A stretch of 20,699 nt of DNA from an uncultured bacterium (GTDB lineage: Bacteria; Actinomycetota; Coriobacteriia; Coriobacteriales; Coriobacteriaceae): contig CAJMNP010000002.1 in the NCBI GenBank assembly GCA_905214895.1, positions 1 to 20,699 on the forward strand, written 5' to 3'. Of this stretch, positions 14,550 to 20,699 are shown one piece after another. Each line of letters starts with the position of its first letter. The first letter of the stretch is position 1. The translations under genes were made by a program, and so were the position numbers. Below the pieces are notes generated by a model. The model searched no databases, was not told where the DNA came from, and saw nothing but the letters and a program-made list of their open reading frames with translations.

Positions 14550-14629
14550 GTTAGGCGGCTCGTTGCTTTTATAGCTCGGGTGTACCATGAACGACAGTTT
14601 GATTTTGCGCTGTCGAGAGGACGGAAAAC

Positions 14630-15670
14630 TTGGTTCGACGTGGTTCGCATCCGCGACTTTCGGTGATCCTTATTGTTGAGGGTTCGCCCAGCTATGCGAT
14701 GCGCGCGCTCGAGAGCGTCCAGAACCAAGACCTCTATGACCTGCAAATTGTCGTGGTTTGTCGCGACGTTGCGCCGGGCGTGCGCCATTCGCTCGAAGTA
14801 GCCGCCGGTAGAGATATTCACATCGATTTGATTGACGTCGAGGATTCGGCGCGTGGAGCATGTCTCAAGGCCGGTTTTGCCGCCTCGCGTGGATTGCAGA
14901 TTGTTGCCATGAACGCCGACGAGTGGTTTGCCCCACAGTCCCTTCCCAAGATGGTCGATGTTGCGTGCGATGCTGCGGCAGACATGGTGATTCCCACGGT
15001 GTCGCTCGACCGCTACGACGCTCATCGTGAGCGCCATTCGTCTGTTTTGGACGCTGCTCCCATTGCTATCGGGGACAAATCTTCGATGGCTGCCGGGCTG
15101 CCCCTGGTGGTTTCCAGCGGCTTAATTGCCCAGGCTTCCGGTGTGATGTATAGCCGCTCGCTGTTTGATACGTGCCTTTTGCACGAAAAGGCGTTCCGCG
15201 CCGTTGGGTTTATGGCTTGTGCGCTTTCGCGTGCTCAGCGAGTGTCTGGCTGCGGTGATGCCTGTTTCCACACGGTGGCGCCAAAACTTACGGATGCCTT
15301 TGATCCCGCCATGTTTACCGGGCTTTCCGATGACGTTCGGGCGCTCGATGAGTTGGCTGAATCGCTTTCGGATACCGGTAGCGTTAGCCAACTGAGGACG
15401 GCAAGCCAGAAATTCTACTTCGTCGGCCTGGTCGCCTGCATCGAGAATTTGTGCTTGAGCCCGCATGGGGTGTCATCAATTGAGCGTTCTGCCCGCATGC
15501 GTGATATGCTCGAAGCACCTCGAACCCGTCAGATGGTTGCGGCACTCAAGGATAACCATCGTGGACTCGGTCTGTTGTTTGGTCCGATTGCCAGCGCCAA
15601 GTCTACGCGGTGCGTGATGTGCACGCATCTTGCCGCTTTTCTTAACCGGACAGGAGCAAAAACTGCCTAG
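14630..15670 (+). CDS. Glycosyltransferase family 2-like protein
   Basis: Protein of 346 aa that I recognise only at fold level. Residues about 9-120 look like a GT-A domain of family 2: LSVILIVEGSPSYAMRALES, VQNQDLYDLQIVVVCRD, then SARGACLKAGFAASRGLQIV and MNADEWFAP. The NADEWF at 95-100 occupies the place of the metal-binding DXD motif but the first aspartate is Asn. No further catalytic motif is visible, and the remaining ~220 residues match nothing I know. No signal peptide or membrane segment is seen, so it is probably cytoplasmic. The start is a TTG at 14630 with GAGAGG upstream (14615-14620); no ATG fits better. It stands between truA and argR with spacers on both sides, so context gives no pathway. 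It may be a diverged or non-catalytic enzyme. Confidence 0.6.
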   Translation: MVRRGSHPRLSVILIVEGSPSYAMRALESVQNQDLYDLQIVVVCRDVAPGVRHSLEVAAGRDIHIDLIDVEDSARGACLKAGFAASRGLQIVAMNADEWFAPQSLPKMVDVACDAAADMVIPTVSLDRYDAHRERHSSVLDAAPIAIGDKSSMAAGLPLVVSSGLIAQASGVMYSRSLFDTCLLHEKAFRAVGFMACALSRAQRVSGCGDACFHTVAPKLTDAFDPAMFTGLSDDVRALDELAESLSDTGSVSQLRTASQKFYFVGLVACIENLCLSPHGVSSIERSARMRDMLEAPRTRQMVAALKDNHRGLGLLFGPIASAKSTRCVMCTHLAAFLNRTGAKTA

Positions 15671-15802
15671 AATGGTTCGATGAGAAACTAATTTGCATAG
15701 AATTGTTTCGAAATGCGTTCTTATACACAAAAGCCCTCAAATAGCGTTAAACTATTCAGTCATTGAACGATTGTCTCCGCCATCTATGGAGTGAGGTTTT
15801 GT

Positions 15803-16240
15803 ATGGCTAAAAAACGCAATGGGCGCCAGGATGCCATCAGAGATATCGTGCGCAACAAGGATGTTCGCACGCAGCGCGTGCTGGTGGACGAGCTTCGCGC
15901 TATGGGTTTCGATTGCACACAGGCAACCGTTTCGCGCGACATTGCCGATATGGGGCTGCGCAAGCTTCCCGAGGGTATCTATGTTCTGGCCGAGGACTTG
16001 CATCTGCAGCGTATGGTTTCCGAACTGGTAACGGGCGTTCTGCGCACCGACAACCTGGTTATGATCAAGGCTCAGCCCGGTACGGCTTCTGGTATTGCCG
16101 CTGCGGTCGATGCTGCCGAGCTGCCCGACGTGCTCGGTTCGCTCGCCGGTAACGACACCATCTTGGTTATCGCCCAGACCGCTGAGGACGGCGAGCGCCT
16201 GGAGGCCCTCATCAACAAGCTGAGCAACTCTCGTAAGTAG
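15803..16240 (+). CDS. argR: Arginine repressor ArgR
   Basis: Protein of 145 aa from the ATG at 15803; an in-frame GTG at 15791 overlaps the likely ribosome-binding site GTGAGG and was rejected. ArgR is an arginine-responsive hexameric DNA-binding protein that represses arginine biosynthesis and can activate catabolism. The N-terminal winged helix (about 5-70) has the recognition segment CTQATVSRDIADMGLRKLP, with S44-R45. The C-terminal oligomerisation and arginine-binding domain has QPGTASGIAAAVD (91-103) and LAGNDTILVIAQT (114-126), where N117-D118 stands in the usual D-D position. No arginine biosynthetic gene is in the window, so this is a free-standing copy. It ends in its own terminator. 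Confidence 0.95.
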   Translation: MAKKRNGRQDAIRDIVRNKDVRTQRVLVDELRAMGFDCTQATVSRDIADMGLRKLPEGIYVLAEDLHLQRMVSELVTGVLRTDNLVMIKAQPGTASGIAAAVDAAELPDVLGSLAGNDTILVIAQTAEDGERLEALINKLSNSRK

Positions 16241-16293
16241 GCGAGGCGGCGCGTGAGGATAGCGCCGCGCGAGCGCATATAGCGACTTTAATG

Positions 16294-16325
16294 GGGCGTC
16301 GACGATGGTCGGCGCCCTGTTTTTT
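16294..16325 (+). terminator. Intrinsic terminator after argR
   Basis: GGGCGTCGAC (16294-16303) pairs with GTCGGCGCCC (16308-16317), with nine Watson-Crick pairs and one T-G wobble, closing GATG. TGTTTTTT follows. It lies 54 nt after the argR stop. Confidence 0.88.
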
Positions 16326-16366
16326 GTCGTATCGTGGTGAGGCGCGTGCGAGGTTTCTCGTGACAA

Positions 16367-16406
16367 AAAGGCGCCCGAGCAGCTATCGATCTGCTCGGGC
16401 GCCTTT
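16367..16406. terminator. Bidirectional intrinsic terminator between argR and the PBP gene
   Basis: A perfect 16-bp stem (16367-16382 with 16391-16406) closes an 8-nt loop. On the minus strand the stem lies 21 nt beyond the PBP stop and runs into T residues; on the plus strand it ends in TTTGTTT. It therefore serves the leftward PBP transcript and backs up the argR terminator in the convergent arrangement. Confidence 0.88.
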
Positions 16407-16426
16407 GTTTGGCTATGGCTGGGTGC

Positions 16427-18634
16427 CTACTGACCCGTAGAGGGATCGGGCGTTGGCGTAGGCGTTGGAGTGGGGGAACCACCCTCGCCGCCGCCTTCGC
16501 CACCGCTACCGTCGCCGCCGGTCGAGCCGCCGGTCGAGCCGCCGGTCGAGCCGCCGGTCGTTCCGGTGCCACCAGTGGTGCTGCCGCCCGTGGTCTCGGT
16601 TGTCGTGGTGGTCGTCGTCGTGGTCGTAGTGGTCTCTTCCTCGTCCACTTCGTTGTCGTCCTTGGACTCTTCCTTCTTGGCGTTGTTGGTGCCGTAGAAC
16701 TTCCAGACGTTGTTGTTCTTATACGTGGGAGCAGTGCCCGTCGGGAACTCCTCGCGGTCGGTGCCGACAAGGACGGTGTTCATGAACTTCTTAAAGACGG
16801 GCAGGTTGGTGCTGTCGCCCAGCAGGTCCGTGCCGTACTTTTGGATGGGAATCTCACCTGCGGAGTAGCCGGTCCACAGGGCGCATGCCAGCTGCGGGGT
16901 ATAGCCGCAGAACCACAGGTTGGTGGTGTTGTCGGTGGTACCCGTCTTGCCGGCATAGGGCTGGTTCACGCTCAGAGCGCCGGCGGCACCCGTACCGCTG
17001 CCCTGCATGACGCCGGTCAGGACGTCGGTCACTGCCGCGGCCTCGCCGGTGGAGAGCACCTGCGAGGGGTTATCGGTGTGCTGGTACAGTACCGAGCCAG
17101 TTCGCGAATCAATCTCGGTGATGGCGATCGGCTGGCGATAGTAACCGCCGTTGGCAAACGTGGCATAGGCCGCGGCCATCTCGAGCGGCGAGATGGAGCC
17201 GGTGCCGAGCGTCATGACGGGAACGTCCTCGATATTGTCCTTAGAAGGATCGATGCCGAGCTTTTTGACGAGCGACATGATCTTGTTATTGCCGATAGCC
17301 TCTGCAACCTGGATATAGCCGGTATTGGAGGAGTATGCCGTCGCCTGCTTGAGCGTGATAGTGCCGTAGCTTTGGTTGGCGTAGTTTTGCACCTCGGTCG
17401 TGGTGCCCTTTACCGTAAGCGGCGAGTTGCAGTTGAGGGTGACGTTGGGGTTCATGCCATTTTGAATGGCAGTGGCCAGCGTAAAGGCCTTAAACGTGGA
17501 GCCCACGGGACGCTTGGCCGTGGCGTGGTTGACGTGGCTCTCGTCGGCGTTGTAGTCGTAGCCGCCCACCATACACTTGATATAGCCGGTCTTGGGGTCG
17601 ACAACGACCATGCCCATGTCCAGGCCGTCGAGCGAAAGCGTATCGAGCTGGGTGCGGACGGCGTCCTCAGCTACCTGCTGCATGGTCGGGTCGATGGTGG
17701 TCTTGACGGTCAGGCCGCCCTTAAAGAGCACGTCGGTGGAGAACTCTTGCTCCAGAAGCTTCTTAACGTAGGCCACAAAGTAGGGCTGAGAGTAGACGTC
17801 GACACCGCTGCCCGAAATCTCGGTCACGTTGAGCGTGATGGGCTCGGCCTGGGCGGCATCGTGCTCCTCCTGGGTGATATGGCCCAAGCGCAGCATGTTG
17901 TCGAGGACCTTGTTGCGGCGGGAGAGCGCTAAGTCGGGGTTGACCGTGGGGTCGTACTGCGACGGCGAGTTGGGAAGGCCGATGAGCAGCGCGGCCTCGC
18001 TCAGGGTGAGGTCGGCGGCGCTCTTGGACAGGTAGGTCTCGGCGGCGGCCTCGATGCCGTAGGCACCGTGGCCGTAATAGATGGTATTGAGGTACATCAT
18101 GAGGATCTCGTCCTTGGAGTACATCTCCTCCATCTTGATGGCGATATAGGCCTCGCGCACCTTACGCTCGATGGTCGAATCGAACTGCTCCTCCTGCAGG
18201 ATGGTGTTGCGTACCAGCTGCTGGGTGATGGTCGATGCGCCCTCGTGGCCACCGGAGACGGTTGCCACGGCAGCACGCGCGATACCCCACAGGTCGATAC
18301 CGCCGTGCTCGTAGAAGCGCTCGTCCTCAACGTCGACGGTGCCCTGCAGCACGTACGGAGAGACCTGGTCCTTGGTGACGGACTTGCGGTTTTGCGTGTA
18401 GAAGCTCGCGATCTTGTTGCCGTTGCAATCGACGATCTCGGTGGGTTCACTCACCAGATAGGCGTTGGCGTCGGTATAGTCGGGCAGATCGGATAGCCAA
18501 CGATTGACGTTGCCGATCATGCCGATGCCAAACGCTACGCCCGCGATGAGCAAAAAGCCCAAGAACGAGAGCAAGATCATGGGCAGGGCGTGCGTCTTGG
18601 AACGACTGCGTCCCTGTCGTTGGCGAGGACCCAT
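16427..18634 (-). CDS. Bifunctional class A penicillin-binding protein
   Basis: Protein of 735 aa that polymerises and cross-links peptidoglycan outside the cytoplasmic membrane. The ATG (18632-18634) has GGAGGT (18641-18646 on the plus strand); an upstream in-frame start would add 41 unlikely residues. A short basic cytoplasmic tail precedes one membrane anchor (about 19-41). The transglycosylase domain (GT51, about 65-245) shows VEDERFYEHGGIDLWG with catalytic E103, GASTITQQLVRN, and YGHGAYGIEAAAETYLSKS. The transpeptidase domain (about 335-610) has S379 in RPVGSTFKAF (SxxK), S435-x-N437 in YSSNTGY, and KTG at 563-565. The last ~68 residues are low-complexity: 12 threonines (668-679), then Gly-Ser-Thr repeats and a PT repeat. 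The tail is acidic before the Thr run (KDDNEVDEEE). It is divergent from the U32 gene and converges on argR. Confidence 0.95.
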   Translation of the reverse strand: MGPRQRQGRSRSKTHALPMILLSFLGFLLIAGVAFGIGMIGNVNRWLSDLPDYTDANAYLVSEPTEIVDCNGNKIASFYTQNRKSVTKDQVSPYVLQGTVDVEDERFYEHGGIDLWGIARAAVATVSGGHEGASTITQQLVRNTILQEEQFDSTIERKVREAYIAIKMEEMYSKDEILMMYLNTIYYGHGAYGIEAAAETYLSKSAADLTLSEAALLIGLPNSPSQYDPTVNPDLALSRRNKVLDNMLRLGHITQEEHDAAQAEPITLNVTEISGSGVDVYSQPYFVAYVKKLLEQEFSTDVLFKGGLTVKTTIDPTMQQVAEDAVRTQLDTLSLDGLDMGMVVVDPKTGYIKCMVGGYDYNADESHVNHATAKRPVGSTFKAFTLATAIQNGMNPNVTLNCNSPLTVKGTTTEVQNYANQSYGTITLKQATAYSSNTGYIQVAEAIGNNKIMSLVKKLGIDPSKDNIEDVPVMTLGTGSISPLEMAAAYATFANGGYYRQPIAITEIDSRTGSVLYQHTDNPSQVLSTGEAAAVTDVLTGVMQGSGTGAAGALSVNQPYAGKTGTTDNTTNLWFCGYTPQLACALWTGYSAGEIPIQKYGTDLLGDSTNLPVFKKFMNTVLVGTDREEFPTGTAPTYKNNNVWKFYGTNNAKKEESKDDNEVDEEETTTTTTTTTTTTETTGGSTTGGTGTTGGSTGGSTGGSTGGDGSGGEGGGEGGSPTPTPTPTPDPSTGQ
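16514..16561. repeat. 12-bp tandem repeat in the PBP tail
   Basis: GCCGCCGGTCGA is repeated exactly three times (16514-16549), with a fourth unit (16550-16561) differing in the last base. On the coding strand it specifies Gly-Gly-Ser-Thr units of the PBP C-terminal tail. Because the unit is in frame, slippage would change tail length without breaking the gene. The neighbouring threonine run (16598-16633) uses mixed Thr codons and is less repeat-like at DNA level. Confidence 0.8.
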
Positions 18635-18717
18635 ATATTGACCTCCAGGTATGTCGTGCCGGGCGGCGGGTGCGCCGCTGGGGCAGGATGGACATAAGTT
18701 ATTACACGATAAACCAA

Positions 18718-18738
18718 ACGAGGCGCGCGAGGCCTCGT
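18718..18738. promoter_or_regulatory. Dyad in the PBP/U32 divergent spacer
   Basis: ACGAGG (18718-18723) pairs with CCTCGT (18733-18738), and CGAGGCCTCG (18728-18737) is self-complementary. The dyad lies mid-way in the 165-bp region between two divergent genes. TATGCT (18740-18745) could be a -10 box for the rightward gene, but no matching -35 was found. Confidence 0.25.
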
Positions 18739-18799
18739 GTATGCTGGATGACGGCATTTTTCAGAGTGAATGCATACCTTGTTGGTAAGGAGTTTGCCG

Positions 18800-20699
18800 A
18801 TGGCGATTCGGACGATGGGGCCGAGTGGACAATGCGATAACGAGCCGGGGGCTGCCGGGATGGCGCTGCCCGAGCTGCTGGCGCCTGCCGGCGGACTCGA
18901 TCAGATGCTCGCTGCCATTGCGGCGGGCGCCGATGCCGTCTATGCGGGCCTGGGCGGGTATAACGCCCGCGTGAGCGCACACGGCTTTACCGACGACGAG
19001 TTTTTGCGCGGCTGTGCCGTGGCGCATGCACATGGTGTGCGCGTGTATGTGACGCTCAACGTGTTTGTGTTCGATGACGAGTTGGCCGACGCGGTGGCGC
19101 TGGGGGCGCACGCGCATGAGTTGGGTGCCGATGCCTTGATCGTGGCGGATGCCGGTCTGGCCTGCGCATTGCGCTCGGCGATTCCCGGGGTCGAGATTCA
19201 CCTGTCCACGCAGGCGGGCGTCCATAGCGAAGGCGCCGTACGGTTGGCTGTCGACGAGCTCGGGGTCGAACGCGTGACGACCGCCCGCGAGCTGGCGGTC
19301 GACGAGATTGCCGCCCTGTGTGCTACCGGCGTGCCTATCGAGGTGTTCTGCCACGGCGCGATTTGCATTGGATATTCGGGCGCCTGCGAGTTTTCGGCCC
19401 TGCGGCGTGGACGATCGGCGATGCGCGGCGACTGTACGCAGCCGTGTCGCCTGGCGTACGACCTGGTGGACGAGGCGGGGGAGAGCGTCGTTTCCGTGGA
19501 GGGCGATCGTCTGCTGTGCCCGCGCGACTATCTGGGCATTGCACACCTGCCCGAGCTTGTTGGGGCCGGGGTGGCGTCGCTCAAGATCGAGGGGCGCATG
19601 AAAAACCCCGACTACGTGTTCAACGTGGTGCGGGTGTGGCGTCGTGCACTCGATATGCTGCGCGATGGCGCGTGGGATGCCGCTGCCGTGTCGGCGCTCG
19701 AGCGCGAGTTGGGCAGGTCGTTCAACCGCGGGTTTACCGATGCGTATCTGCGGGGGCGATCGGGAGCTGAGCTCATGAGCTTTGAGCGTGCGATTAACCA
19801 GGGCGTGCGCGTGGGCCACTTGGTGACGGTGGGTCACGAAGAGGTGACCGTCGAGCTTGATGCCGCCGTGGCCGCGGGCGACACGCTCGAGATCCGGTTC
19901 TATCCGGGTGCCGATGCACGTCCCGATGTGCCCAAGCGCTGGCCCCAGGTGCCCTGCCCGGTGGATGCAGCGGCGGGGGAGCGCGTTGTCGTGCACTGCA
20001 AGCGTAAGGTGGATGCGGGATGCGAGGTGTACCTGATTCGCAGCGCCGGCGTGTTGGAGCAGACGGCGACGGCGCTGGAGCACATGCGAGTCGAGGCGGA
20101 CGCGGTCGTACCCGTTGCACGAGCCGTTGAGATACTGCCCTTTGAGGACGCCGTGACTGTTGGCGACGTGCCCGAGGCGGCGTTGACGGAGCCGACGGAA
20201 AAGGGGGCTTCCGCTCGCATGGTCTTTGCCTGGCAGTTGATGGATGCCGACCCGTGCGGCGAGCGCGATCTGTCCGATGCGACCGTGGTGCTCGACGAGG
20301 TCTGTCGCGCAGCCGATGCCTCGCGTACCCGCTCGCTTATGCGGCGTGCCGGGCGCGTCGTCTGCCGTAATCTGGGACAAGTGGCGATGGCGCGTGAGCT
20401 GGGCGTGGCGTTTGACGTTGCGGCACCGGTGTTTTGCGCGAACCGGGTTACGCTTGCCTGGCTACGCGGGCTCGGCGCGGGCCGTGTGTATTTGCCTGCC
20501 GAGCTTGTCGCCGACGACGCGGAGCGTGTTGCCGAGCTTGCCGCTTGCCCCGGTGTCTTGGGGCCTGTCGACGCCGACCGTCCCGAGCTCATGGTGTGCG
20601 AGCACTGCTTGCTGACTGTCGAGGGCGCCTGCGCCACCGATACGACGGGGCAGGTCCGTTGCCGTGACTGCTCGCGCCGTCAGCAGGCGCGCTTTTTGG
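18800..20699 (+). CDS. U32 family peptidase-like protein (partial, runs off right end)
   Basis: Open for 633 codons to the window edge without a stop. The ATG at 18800 has TAAGGAG at 18786-18792. Family U32 was named for proteases, but characterised members such as RlhA and UbiU/UbiV are Fe-S proteins in RNA or quinone hydroxylation, so protease activity is not assured. The TIM-barrel-like domain begins LPELLAPAGGLDQMLAAIAA (23-42) after a ~20-residue leader that many relatives lack. The U32 signature EVFCHGAICIGYSGACEFSA is at 181-200, followed by GDCTQPCRLAY and SLKIEGRMKNPDYV. Cysteines at 184, 189, 196, 212, 216 and 240 could ligate a cluster. A late cysteine-rich stretch (VCEHCLLT to CRDCSRRQQ, about 597-627) looks like the ending seen in longer U32 proteins. 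It is divergent from the PBP gene. Confidence 0.9.
   Translation, partial: MAIRTMGPSGQCDNEPGAAGMALPELLAPAGGLDQMLAAIAAGADAVYAGLGGYNARVSAHGFTDDEFLRGCAVAHAHGVRVYVTLNVFVFDDELADAVALGAHAHELGADALIVADAGLACALRSAIPGVEIHLSTQAGVHSEGAVRLAVDELGVERVTTARELAVDEIAALCATGVPIEVFCHGAICIGYSGACEFSALRRGRSAMRGDCTQPCRLAYDLVDEAGESVVSVEGDRLLCPRDYLGIAHLPELVGAGVASLKIEGRMKNPDYVFNVVRVWRRALDMLRDGAWDAAAVSALERELGRSFNRGFTDAYLRGRSGAELMSFERAINQGVRVGHLVTVGHEEVTVELDAAVAAGDTLEIRFYPGADARPDVPKRWPQVPCPVDAAAGERVVVHCKRKVDAGCEVYLIRSAGVLEQTATALEHMRVEADAVVPVARAVEILPFEDAVTVGDVPEAALTEPTEKGASARMVFAWQLMDADPCGERDLSDATVVLDEVCRAADASRTRSLMRRAGRVVCRNLGQVAMARELGVAFDVAAPVFCANRVTLAWLRGLGAGRVYLPAELVADDAERVAELAACPGVLGPVDADRPELMVCEHCLLTVEGACATDTTGQVRCRDCSRRQQARFL

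Noticed and set aside
14587..14679. Thirty-codon frame overlapping the glycosyltransferase-like start
   Set aside because: It has no ribosome-binding site and no recognisable leader-peptide features.
12115..15037. Long antisense open frames across rpoA-rplQ and across rplQ-truA and beyond (483 and 527 codons)
   Set aside because: They cross several well-supported rightward genes and an intrinsic terminator, and show no protein family.
15671..15802. ARG box and promoter in front of argR
   Set aside because: ATTCA and TTGAA half-like sites occur near 15755-15767 but in the wrong relative orientation for an ARG box, and no -35/-10 pair has acceptable spacing.
16409..17932. 507-codon open frame on the plus strand opposite the PBP gene
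   Set aside because: It is a shadow of the PBP reading frame; the PBP has intact catalytic motifs and a clear start, whereas this frame has no known domain.
18635..18757. 41-residue N-terminal extension of the PBP
   Set aside because: The added sequence lacks a ribosome-binding site at its start and is not PBP-like; the ATG at 18634 has GGAGGT and gives the usual short basic cytoplasmic tail before the membrane anchor.
18761..20380. 539-codon open frame antisense to the U32 gene
   Set aside because: The opposite strand encodes a continuous U32 protein with the family signature; the antisense frame is a GC-bias artefact.

Overview
The window comes from a GC-rich bacterium and is dominated by the distal spc operon and the alpha operon of ribosomal-protein genes. 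The order rplE-rpsN-rpsH-rplF-rplR-rpsE-rpmD-rplO-secY-adk-map-infA-rpmJ-rpsM-rpsK-rpsD-rpoA-rplQ-truA is typical of Gram-positive bacteria. With the type-Z zinc S14, the four-cysteine LID of adenylate kinase, the GTG and TTG starts and the codon use, I infer an actinobacterium of class Coriobacteriia, probably Collinsella or a close relative. This is a judgement from protein and gene-order familiarity, not a database result.

Left part (1-3464): three accessory genes read rightward. They are a YqeB-family protein of the selenium-dependent molybdenum hydroxylase system, an XdhC-family factor and an NCS2 nucleobase permease. Together they suggest maturation of a purine-oxidising Mo hydroxylase plus uptake of its substrate; the hydroxylase itself is not in the window. 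Two nearly identical 85-bp palindromic elements (81/85 identical, same orientation) follow the stop codons of xdhC and of the permease and so bracket the permease. Where rplX would normally precede rplE, this module sits instead.

Centre (3465-13607): rplE has a candidate promoter and a ~130-nt leader of its own. Most genes from rplR to map are tightly packed, with three overlapping or nearly overlapping junctions (rplO/secY, adk/map, rpsE/rpmD). In contrast rplE/rpsN, rpsN/rpsH and rplF/rplR are separated by 75-119 nt spacers, each with a clear hairpin. After map there is a 129-bp nested palindrome whose outer arm contains the map stop codon. Next come a candidate promoter, infA, a 150-nt structured spacer, rpmJ, the S13-S11-S4-alpha-L17 block and a textbook terminator.

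Right part (13608-20699): truA, a glycosyltransferase-2-like protein with a degenerate metal motif, and the arginine repressor argR read rightward. A terminator follows argR, then a bidirectional terminator shared with a leftward bifunctional class A penicillin-binding protein with a low-complexity Thr/Gly/Ser/Pro tail. Divergent from it is a U32-family protein that runs off the right edge.

No tRNA, rRNA, CRISPR array, transposase or prophage gene was seen. The main unexplained features are the three long palindromic elements, the split of the ribosomal operon at rplE, and the structured spacers.
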